Source of the DNA: Kiritimatiellia bacterium
GTDB lineage: Bacteria > Verrucomicrobiota > Kiritimatiellia > RFP12 > UBA1067
Assembly: GCA_900767325.1 (NCBI GenBank)
Contig: CAAFYT010000033.1
Span: forward strand, 1 to 7,615
Reading direction: 5' to 3'
Length of the DNA stretch: 7,615 nucleotides
The notes below the pieces were generated by a model. It had not been told where the DNA came from. It did not search any database and worked only from the letters and a program-made list of their open reading frames with translations. Positions within the stretch are counted from its first letter, which is position 1. Each line of letters begins with the position of its first letter. The translations under genes were made by a program, and so were the position numbers. Below are positions 1-6,336 of this stretch, piece after piece.

Positions 1-1186
1 GACGCGGAACAAGCCGCTCGGCGAACACGCCCGCGGCGTCGGACACGCGAAGCATGAAGGGGTTCGCCAGCGTCGTCAGCAGCGAAGCGCCAACGGCGAT
101 CGGAAACATCGCCGCTTCCGACGCTTCGTCCATGTCGGCGTAGAGCAGCGCCACCAGGAACGCGAATTCGCCGATCTGCGCGAGACCGAAGGCGTTTTGT
201 ACGGCAGTCTTGATCTCAAGGCCGGCGAGCAGCGAGGCGACGAGGTTGTTCAGGAGCTTTCCGACGACCACAACGGCCGAGACGAGGAGGATCTGCGGCA
301 GATGGAGCCAGAGGTCGACGGGGTCGATCAAGAGACCGATCGACACGAAGAACACCGCCGAGAACATCGACTTGAGCGGCTCCATCAGTCGCGCCAGGCG
401 CTCACGCACCTCGCTCGACGCGCCGATCAGCCCGACGAGAAACGCGCCCAGCGCAAGAGAGTAGTTCAATCGGTAGGCGAGAAACGTCACGAAGAAGCAG
501 AACCCGAGCAACGCCAGCACGAGGGATTCATCGTCGTTTCGTTTCGCCGTCGAGAGCAGCATCCGCGGCACGAGGATGCAGCCAAGAACGAGCACCGACA
601 GGAAGAAGAGCGCCAACCCCGAGAGCGAGGCGATAAACGCCCCCGCCGACAAGCCGCCTCCCTGCGCAAAACCCGTCGCCACCGCGATCGCGCCGACGCA
701 GATGATGTCCTCGCAGACCGACGTTCCCAACACGTACTTGGCGAACGCCCGCCTGCCCCAGCCCATCTCGCCGATGACCTTCGCGAGGAGGGTCGTTGCG
801 GAGTCACAGATCGCGACGCCCAGGAAAAGTGAAGGCACGGGCGCCCAATCGAACACGCGCGTGCCCAGCACATAGCCGAGCCAGATCATCACCAGCGTAT
901 CCAGAATCGCGGACGGCAGCGCCACGGCGCGGATCTTCGCTAGATCCCGCGCGGAGAACGAAAGCCCCATGCCGAACATCAGAAACACGACGCCCAGCTG
1001 GCCGATCGTCCGCGTCGAACCGATGTCCGTCAGAAAGCAGCCACCCCACGTATATTCGCCGAGCACAATGCCCGCGAGGATGTAACCGAGAACCTTAGGC
1101 CAGCCGAAGCGCGTAAACACAACGGCCACGACCCCGGCGACAGCCATCACGATCGCCAGATCCTGGAGAAACACGCCTTCGGTCAT
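1..1186 (-). CDS. CPA2-family cation:proton antiporter (Kef/NapA-like), 3' end beyond the window
   Basis: This frame reads without a stop for 395 codons from the ATG at 1186-1184 to the left edge, so the gene is partial at its C-terminus. The product is an inner-membrane monovalent cation/H+ antiporter of the CPA2 group (Kef, NapA and relatives), which exchanges Na+ or K+ for protons. Visible family landmarks are LGYILAGIVLG (residues 33-43), GQLGVVFLMFGMGLSFS (62-78), a SATTLLAKVIGEMG segment (129-142), the acidic pair E159-D160 at the expected ion-binding position, ALGAFLVGLIGASSE (245-259), FFVSIGLLIDP (279-289) and GLAQIGEFAFLV (334-345). About a dozen hydrophobic segments fill the sequence. 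The membrane domain is nearly complete at residue 395; whether a TrkA-N/RCK regulatory tail follows is outside the window. The start overlaps the stop of the upstream exported-protein gene by 4 bases, so the two are probably co-translated. Family call is firm; the ion and any Kef subtype are not determinable. Confidence 0.9.
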   Translation of the reverse strand, partial: MTEGVFLQDLAIVMAVAGVVAVVFTRFGWPKVLGYILAGIVLGEYTWGGCFLTDIGSTRTIGQLGVVFLMFGMGLSFSARDLAKIRAVALPSAILDTLVMIWLGYVLGTRVFDWAPVPSLFLGVAICDSATTLLAKVIGEMGWGRRAFAKYVLGTSVCEDIICVGAIAVATGFAQGGGLSAGAFIASLSGLALFFLSVLVLGCILVPRMLLSTAKRNDDESLVLALLGFCFFVTFLAYRLNYSLALGAFLVGLIGASSEVRERLARLMEPLKSMFSAVFFVSIGLLIDPVDLWLHLPQILLVSAVVVVGKLLNNLVASLLAGLEIKTAVQNAFGLAQIGEFAFLVALLYADMDEASEAAMFPIAVGASLLTTLANPFMLRVSDAAGVFAERLVPR

Positions 1187-2346
1187 TTCACCTCTTTGCG
1201 GGGCCGAAGGATGTTGCGCTCGATGGTGATCGTTCCGCAGGCGGTTTCGCCGCCGGAATTGCCGGCGAGCATCATATGCGTCACACGGCCCGCCTGGCCC
1301 TTGGTGATCTTGACTTCGAAGGGCTGTTGCGTGAGCTTGGCGATCTCCTCCTCGCCACAGTAGAGGGTCACCGAGCTGAAGTCGACCCGCGGGCCATCGG
1401 TTCGGTTGAACGAGATCGTATACGTTCCGGCCTTCGGAAACGCCGGCTGCACGCCGTACTTCAACTTCTTGTCGCGAAAGGTCCCCGTCGGAAAATCGCC
1501 CTTCCGCCAGCCCCAGTAGACGGAAAAGAGCGGCTCCTTCATGATGTTGAGCCAGCCAACCGCCGCCGTGCCCCACAAGGTCGCCTCGTCCGCCTCGGCC
1601 ACCTTCCGCAGCAAGGCGAGCATCTCCTCGCGCTTCGTCGTGTCTTCGCGATAGAGCGCGAACTTCGCCATCAAAAGCGACTGCTTCTGCTCGATGGTGA
1701 GGTGCTTCGCCGGGAGGCGCATCTGATTGTCGATATAGGCCGCACCGCCCTTGAAGTCCTTATCCTCGCGAAATTCGTTCGCCTTGGTCACGATCTCGAT
1801 GCCGTCGCCCATCGTGAAATGCCGCCGCCAACCCGACTCGTCCTGCGGGTCGAGCTTCTCGAGCTTTTCGAACACGTCCTTGTAGAAACCTTCGCTAATG
1901 ACGCGCTTGGGGCCGCCGACGTACTTCTCCATCGCCAGCATCAGCAATCCGCAGCCGTCGATTGTGTCCGTTCCGTACTGCTTGGCAATCTCCGTGCGCT
2001 TCTTGTCGACCTGCACGATCTTGCGGTAGAGCTTCTCGGCCGTGGAGTTGTAGGGCACGTTCTCGATCACGCAGTAGCAGCGATCCTTCTCATCCAGCAC
2101 GAAGATGCACGGCAACTTCAGGGAACCGAGGTTGCCGGCGGCAGGCTTCTCGCCGCTATCGTCGACGAACTCGGTCAGATAGGCCGAGGAGGTGCGCGAC
2201 TTCCACTCGGAGGACTGAAGGGTCTCCTTGACCGCTCGCCCGGCCTGCGACCACTTCTCCCCATAGACGAGGCGAACCTTCGACGCCGCCCCGGATGAAA
2301 GCGTCGCAAGAAAAAGCGCCGCCAACACGATGCATTTGGATTTCAT
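1183..2346 (-). CDS. Exported protein of unknown function; possible thioredoxin-like N-terminal domain without CxxC and C-terminal beta-sandwich
   Basis: I do not recognise this 387-residue protein as a named family. Residues 1 to about 22 form a Sec signal peptide (MKSK, then hydrophobic CIVLAALFLATL, then SSGAAS) with no lipobox, so export to periplasm or beyond is likely. Residues 24-115 alternate strand and helix, with KLPCIFVLDEKDRCYCVIENV (77-97) resembling the cis-proline strand of a thioredoxin fold, but there is no CxxC, so redox activity is not supported. Residues 150-270 look helical and TPR-like. Residues 305-376 (AGTYTISF ... CGTITIERN) resemble small beta-sandwich modules found at the C-termini of secreted carbohydrate-active proteins. 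The ATG at 2346 is preferred: a GTG at 2367 and an ATG at 2355 are in frame, but they lie in or next to the -10 promoter box and upstream of the predicted transcript start, and they would precede the signal peptide with extra residues. The stop overlaps the antiporter start. Confidence 0.8.
   Translation of the reverse strand: MKSKCIVLAALFLATLSSGAASKVRLVYGEKWSQAGRAVKETLQSSEWKSRTSSAYLTEFVDDSGEKPAAGNLGSLKLPCIFVLDEKDRCYCVIENVPYNSTAEKLYRKIVQVDKKRTEIAKQYGTDTIDGCGLLMLAMEKYVGGPKRVISEGFYKDVFEKLEKLDPQDESGWRRHFTMGDGIEIVTKANEFREDKDFKGGAAYIDNQMRLPAKHLTIEQKQSLLMAKFALYREDTTKREEMLALLRKVAEADEATLWGTAAVGWLNIMKEPLFSVYWGWRKGDFPTGTFRDKKLKYGVQPAFPKAGTYTISFNRTDGPRVDFSSVTLYCGEEEIAKLTQQPFEVKITKGQAGRVTHMMLAGNSGGETACGTITIERNILRPRKEVK
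1188..1194 (-). promoter_or_regulatory. Ribosome binding site of the antiporter gene
   Basis: On the minus strand GAGGTGA lies directly upstream of the ATG at 1186, inside the last codons of the preceding gene. It matches the 16S anti-Shine-Dalgarno complement over seven bases, although the GAGG core is only four bases from the start. With the ATGA overlap it fixes the antiporter start and suggests re-initiation. It contrasts with the leading genes of this window, which have no such site. Confidence 0.6.
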
Positions 2347-2348
2347 GA

Positions 2349-2384
2349 TACGCATATTATACCACACCCCTTAAGCCGCCGCAA
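2349..2384 (-). promoter_or_regulatory. Extended -10 promoter of the exported protein-antiporter operon
   Basis: On the minus strand a perfect TATAAT (2361-2356) is preceded by TGTGG, giving the extended -10 form TGnTATAAT. TTGCGG (2384-2379) stands 17 bases upstream as a half-matching -35. Counting seven bases from the end of the -10 box puts transcription start near 2349, three bases before the ATG at 2346. The 13-base string TGTGGTATAATAT recurs exactly upstream of nifS. The promoter lies in the 55-base gap after the dnaE stop, so this operon need not depend on dnaE readthrough. I see no hairpin terminator in the gap. Confidence 0.8.
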
Positions 2385-2401
2385 CAGAGGGATCGGCCGT
2401 C

Positions 2402-5400
2402 CTACGCCTCCCGTGCGGGCGCGGCCGTGTAGATCCGATCATCGGGTCGGAAGGACACATCGCCCATCGGAACGACTTTCCCCAGCTCCGCCAGAAACGC
2501 AATCGCGGGCGAGACGCGAAACTCCGCGCCCAGATCGACGTCCAAAACCTTGCCGTTCGGATAGTGCAGCTCGATGATCACCGGCAGCGACCCCGGGCTG
2601 CGCCGAATCGAATCGCGGATAGAGTCGACCTTTGCCCTGATCTGCGGATCCGCATACTGCATCTTGATGCGCATGCCCTTCGAGATCCGCGCGATCCCGT
2701 CCTCGAACGAATACGCCTCACGCACCGTGAAGTTCAGGTCGCCGACCGCGGGGTTCCGCTTCTCCAGGCGATCATCCTTCTCGTAGCTCACGCGATGCGC
2801 GATCTCACCGCACAGAATCACGAGGCGATCGACCGACTGCTCCATCTTCTCCCCGTATTCCGCCCATGGCTTGGCGAAGCAGAAGGCGTCGATCGTCGTT
2901 CCGTCGTCCAATTGGAGAACGGCCCATTTCTGCCCCGGCGAACCATCGGGCCGAGGACGCCCGATCTTGACCGTGCAGGACGAAAGAATACCGACCATTC
3001 GCACATCGAGGTGCGTAAGCGCACGCTTGTCCTTCAGATTCGGATTGGCCTTCTTCTTCCACGAATCGATCGAGAGCCCCTTCAGCATCGAATCGACGAC
3101 CGTCTCGTCGGCGAGCTGGGTGGCCTTGAACGTCGCAACCTCCGCGATCACGCGATGGCAGCTCTGCAGCGGATGACCGGAGATGTAGACGCCGAGGTAA
3201 TCGCGCTCGTTCTTGAGGTCGACCGTCGGCGCGAACGGAATGCAGTCGCGCAACTCCGCATCGGACGACTTCTCCACACCACAATCCATCAAGTCGAAGA
3301 AACTCGTCTGAGCGCTTGCGCGCTCCTTCGCGCGCTGCTGGGCCACCTCCAGCGCGAAGGAGATGCCGTTGAAGAGCTTGGCCCTGTTCGACTCCAACGA
3401 ACTGAACGCGCCCGCGCGCGTCAGGCTCTCCAGGACGCGCTTGTTCGCCGCTTGCGTCCCCGCGAGACGCAGGCAGAAATCGAGGAAGCCCGCATAGGGG
3501 CCGTTCCTCTCCCGTTCCGCGACGATGATCTCGCCCGCGTTGCCAACACCCTTGATGCCCGAAAGCCCGTAGCGAATGCCCTTGAAGTCGCGCGTCGGTA
3601 CGAATCGCGCGCCGGATTCGTTCACGTCCGGAAGGCGTAGCTCAAGGCCCATTTCCTGCGCCTCGGCCACGAAACCGGGAAGCTTGTCGAAATTGCCGAT
3701 TTCGGAGCTGATCTGAGCACACATGAACTCGGCCGGGAAGTGTGCCTTCATATAACCGGTCTGATAGGCAATCCAGGCATAGCAAACGGCATGCGACTTG
3801 TTGAATGCGTACGACGCGAACGCCCGCCAATCGTTCCAGATCTTATCGATGAGCGTTCGGGCCTCCGCTTCGTCCGCCCACTTGCCAATGCGAAACTCTG
3901 GGTTCGCGAGGCACCCCTCGACGAACTTGACCTTCAGCTTCTCCATCACGTCGAGTTTCTTCTTGCCCATCGCCTTGCGGAGCGCGTCCGACATGCCGCG
4001 CGTGAAGCCGCCGAGAAGGCGCGAGAGAAGCATCACCTGCTCTTGGTAGACGCAGACGCCGTAGGTGTCCTTCAAGTACTTCTCCATCAGCGGATGGTCG
4101 TACTTGATCTCCTCCTCGCCTTGCTTGCGCCGCACGAAGGCCGGAATATAGTCCATCGGACCGGGACGATAGAGCGCGTTCATGGCGACAAGATCGGTCA
4201 GCTTCTCCGGCTGAAGCGCCATGAGCCACTTCTTCATGCCGTCCGATTCGAACTGGAAAAGCCCCGTCGTCTCGCCACGCCCGAAAAGCTCGTATGTCTC
4301 GCGGTCGTCATCGGGTATCTTGTCGGGATCGAGCTTTCCATCCGCACCCCACAATTCCCTGGGAACGCGCGGATTGTTCGGGCCGAGAAGCTCCACACAC
4401 TCCTTCTCGACCGTCAGTGTCTTCAACCCCAGGAAGTCCATCTTCAGTAGCCCCACCGGCTCTACAAAATGCCCGTCGTACTGGGTCGTCAGAAGCGACT
4501 CGCCTTCCGTCGGCATGACGGGCAGCGTTTCGATGAGCGGATCGCGCGAGATGATCACGCCGCAAGCGTGAACGCCGGGCTGGCGCATACCGCCCTCGAG
4601 CCGTTCCGCGCGTTGCATCAGAAGGCGAACCTTCGGATCATCCGACTTGAACGCCGCCTCAAGCTCCGGAGACTGCGGAATCGCCTTCTTGAACGTGATC
4701 TTCGGCGTTTCGGGAACGAGTCCCGCAAGCTTGTTCGTGTCGAAAAGCGGATAATCCATCACGCGACCGACATCTTTGATGACGCTCTTCGCCGCCATCT
4801 GCCCGAATGTCACGATGTGCGCGACATGATCCTGCCCGTACTTCTGCGTCACGAATTCCAGTACCTTGCCGCGACCCGCGTCATCGAAGTCGACGTCGAT
4901 ATCGGGCATGGAGATGCGATCGGGATTCAGGAAGCGCTCGAACAGCAGGTCGTACTTGAGCGGGTCGACATTTGTAATGCCCAGCGCGTAGGCGACGGCC
5001 GCGCCAGCCGCCGAACCGCGTCCCGGCCCAACCCACACGCCCATCCTGCGCGCCGCGGCGATGTAGTCCTGCACAATCAGGAAGTATCCCGGGAATCCCA
5101 TCGTCCGGATCGTATCCAGCTCGAATTGCACGCGGTCGACGACCTCCGTGGAGAGACTCTCGCCCCAACGCACCTTTGCGCCACTCCACACCAACGAGGC
5201 GAGATACTCCGCCTCGAACTGGATGCGGATCACCCTGTCATAGCCACCGAGCTTCTCGACGCGCCCTTCGGGATAAAGCGCGGCGAGGGCGGCTTCGTCA
5301 TACTTGCGTTTGAAATCCTCCTCGCTTCCGAACGACTCGGGAATCGGAAACTTCGGCATGATCGGGTCGGAATTAAGCTCGAACACTTCGATCCGCTCCG

Positions 5401-6295
5401 CGACCTCCTTCGTCGCGGCAAGCAGCTCGGGGTTGTCGGGGAAGAGCGCTTGCATCTCATCCTCCGACTTGAAGTACTCCTGGCCGGTGTAGATCATGCG
5501 ATCGGCGTCAGACATGCGCTTGCCCGTCGACAGCGCCAGCAGCACATCGTGGGAATCGTCATCGTCACGTTCGAGGAAATGCACGTCGTTCGTGGCGATA
5601 ATGCGAATGCCGAGCTTCTTCCCCAACGCGAGGATCCGCTCCATCACCCGCTTTTGACGCGCATACAGTTGGCGAAAATCAACGATGGCCTTCGCCGGTA
5701 TCGGCTCCTTGCCGGGAACGGTTTCAGCACCTTCGCCTTTGCCCGAGGGATGCAGCATCACCTCGAGCGAAAAGTCGTCGCCGAAGAGATCGTGGTACCA
5801 GCGCGCGATCTCTTCCGCCTTCGCGGGATTGTTGCCGCCCTTCTCGGCATCATCATCGAGGTAGTAGGCAATCTCGCCGAAGATGCACGCCGAGGAACAG
5901 TGCAGCCCCTCATGATACTTCTCCAGCAGCCGATGATCGATGCGCGCCGCGTGGTAGAAGCCGTTGATATGCGCTTCGGATATCAACCGCACGAGATTGT
6001 GGTAGCCCGTCAGATTCTTGGCGTGCAGGCAGAGGTGATGGCGGCGCTCGGTCTTCTCGCGCGTGCGATAATCGCCCGTTGAGGTCACGTACGCCTCGAC
6101 GCCGAGAATTGGCTTGACGCCCGCCTCGCGGCATTCATCGTAAAACGCCTTGAGCGCAAACAGGTTTCCATGATCGGTCACGGCCACGGCCGACATCCCC
6201 ATCGCCTTCGCCTTGGCGACAAGGGGCTTGATCTGGCATTGACCATCCAGAAGCGAATAGGTCGTATGAAGATGAAGATGTACGAAATCAGACAT
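2402..6295 (-). CDS. dnaE: DNA polymerase III subunit alpha (replicative polymerase, DnaE1 type)
   Basis: This 1297-residue protein is the catalytic subunit of the replicative polymerase. It begins with a PHP domain (VHLHLHTTYSLLDG, residues 5-18; VTDHGN, 39-44; GVEAYV, 65-70; SSAC, 134-137; ATNDVHF, 234-240). All nine metal-ligand positions known from PHP-proofreading DnaE proteins appear to be filled: H8, H10, D17, H42, E67, H87, C137, D237 and H239. The polymerase core has GPGRGSAAG (423-431), PDIDVDF with catalytic D465 and D467, KMDFLGLKTLT with the third aspartate D620, YRPGPM (709-714), YQEQVM (750-755) and FNKSHAVCYAW (831-841). A helix-hairpin-helix (about 906-918), an internal clamp-binding motif QTSFF (996-1000), the SGHPL segment (1039-1043), an OB-fold (about 1095-1145) and a C-terminal domain (about 1236-1280) follow. 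It is longer than the 1160-residue E. coli protein, partly from extra residues around 182-212. The ATG at 6295 fits the family N-terminus; there is no Shine-Dalgarno. Stop is TAG. Confidence 0.98.
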   Translation of the reverse strand: MSDFVHLHLHTTYSLLDGQCQIKPLVAKAKAMGMSAVAVTDHGNLFALKAFYDECREAGVKPILGVEAYVTSTGDYRTREKTERRHHLCLHAKNLTGYHNLVRLISEAHINGFYHAARIDHRLLEKYHEGLHCSSACIFGEIAYYLDDDAEKGGNNPAKAEEIARWYHDLFGDDFSLEVMLHPSGKGEGAETVPGKEPIPAKAIVDFRQLYARQKRVMERILALGKKLGIRIIATNDVHFLERDDDDSHDVLLALSTGKRMSDADRMIYTGQEYFKSEDEMQALFPDNPELLAATKEVAERIEVFELNSDPIMPKFPIPESFGSEEDFKRKYDEAALAALYPEGRVEKLGGYDRVIRIQFEAEYLASLVWSGAKVRWGESLSTEVVDRVQFELDTIRTMGFPGYFLIVQDYIAAARRMGVWVGPGRGSAAGAAVAYALGITNVDPLKYDLLFERFLNPDRISMPDIDVDFDDAGRGKVLEFVTQKYGQDHVAHIVTFGQMAAKSVIKDVGRVMDYPLFDTNKLAGLVPETPKITFKKAIPQSPELEAAFKSDDPKVRLLMQRAERLEGGMRQPGVHACGVIISRDPLIETLPVMPTEGESLLTTQYDGHFVEPVGLLKMDFLGLKTLTVEKECVELLGPNNPRVPRELWGADGKLDPDKIPDDDRETYELFGRGETTGLFQFESDGMKKWLMALQPEKLTDLVAMNALYRPGPMDYIPAFVRRKQGEEEIKYDHPLMEKYLKDTYGVCVYQEQVMLLSRLLGGFTRGMSDALRKAMGKKKLDVMEKLKVKFVEGCLANPEFRIGKWADEAEARTLIDKIWNDWRAFASYAFNKSHAVCYAWIAYQTGYMKAHFPAEFMCAQISSEIGNFDKLPGFVAEAQEMGLELRLPDVNESGARFVPTRDFKGIRYGLSGIKGVGNAGEIIVAERERNGPYAGFLDFCLRLAGTQAANKRVLESLTRAGAFSSLESNRAKLFNGISFALEVAQQRAKERASAQTSFFDLMDCGVEKSSDAELRDCIPFAPTVDLKNERDYLGVYISGHPLQSCHRVIAEVATFKATQLADETVVDSMLKGLSIDSWKKKANPNLKDKRALTHLDVRMVGILSSCTVKIGRPRPDGSPGQKWAVLQLDDGTTIDAFCFAKPWAEYGEKMEQSVDRLVILCGEIAHRVSYEKDDRLEKRNPAVGDLNFTVREAYSFEDGIARISKGMRIKMQYADPQIRAKVDSIRDSIRRSPGSLPVIIELHYPNGKVLDVDLGAEFRVSPAIAFLAELGKVVPMGDVSFRPDDRIYTAAPAREA

Positions 6296-6311
6296 TGCGG
6301 ATATTATACCA
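6296..6311 (-). promoter_or_regulatory. Extended -10 promoter of dnaE, predicted leaderless transcript
   Basis: On the minus strand TGG (6311-6309) followed by TATAAT (6308-6303) forms an extended -10 element. Seven bases downstream of the box is 6296, one base before the dnaE ATG, so the mRNA is predicted to be essentially leaderless, consistent with the lack of a Shine-Dalgarno sequence. No good -35 hexamer is present at 16-18 bases; the sequence there is GCGATA at 17. The element shares TGGTATAATAT with the other two promoters of the window. Confidence 0.78.
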
Positions 6312-6328
6312 AATTTGTGGTATAATAT
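6301..6328. repeat. Perfect 10-base inverted repeat formed by the divergent dnaE and nifS promoters
   Basis: ATATTATACC (6301-6310) and GGTATAATAT (6319-6328) are exact reverse complements separated by the 8-base spacer AAATTTGT. Each arm is the -10 region of one divergent gene, so the symmetry is explained by two copies of one promoter element facing away from each other. It could also serve as a binding site for a shared regulator, but nothing else in the sequence demands that. It is not a terminator: the arms are AT-rich, no T-run follows, and both flanking genes start here. Confidence 0.85.
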
Positions 6329-6333
6329 CGCCT
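6318..6333 (+). promoter_or_regulatory. Extended -10 promoter of nifS, predicted near-leaderless transcript
   Basis: TGG (6318-6320) followed by TATAAT (6321-6326) is an extended -10 box. The 13-base TGTGGTATAATAT (6316-6328) is identical to that of the exported-protein operon. Transcription start is predicted near 6333, four bases before the ATG at 6337, and no Shine-Dalgarno is present. There is no convincing -35 at standard spacing: CGGATA sits at 17 bases, and a TTGCGG sits 20 bases upstream, which is too far. Confidence 0.78.
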
Positions 6334-6336
6334 GTC

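Noticed and set aside
197..832. Plus-strand open frame of 211 codons opposite the antiporter
   Set aside because: Its translation is a highly charged Glu/Arg/Asp-rich string, the mirror of a hydrophobic membrane protein read on the other strand; no family motif.
1276..2298. Plus-strand open frame of 340 codons opposite the exported-protein gene
   Set aside because: Low-complexity Arg/Leu-rich translation, no ribosome site or promoter; the opposite strand has a signal peptide, a promoter and an operon overlap.
2347..2367. Upstream in-frame starts (GTG at 2367, ATG at 2355) for the exported protein
   Set aside because: They lie within or next to the TATAAT box and upstream of the predicted transcript start, and would add MWYNMRI before a normal signal peptide.
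2347..2401. Search for a dnaE terminator in the short gap after its stop codon
   Set aside because: No stable hairpin followed by a T-run is visible; only the promoter of the next operon is supported.
4469..6082. Long plus-strand open frame of 537 codons opposite dnaE, and similar ones at 2564-3640 and 3740-4450
   Set aside because: They lie entirely antisense to a fully convincing dnaE, their translations are arginine/histidine/leucine-rich with no recognisable motif, and such shadows are expected from GC-rich codon use.
6301..6328. Inverted repeat read as a rho-independent terminator or a dedicated operator
   Set aside because: AT-rich arms with no T-run between two divergent gene starts rule out a terminator; two facing copies of the promoter element explain the symmetry without a dedicated operator, although one is not excluded.
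6295..6336. TTG start at 6295 adding 14 residues to the cysteine desulfurase
   Set aside because: The extra codons are the promoter region; the family begins at MKTVYLDNNATT, which matches the ATG at 6337.
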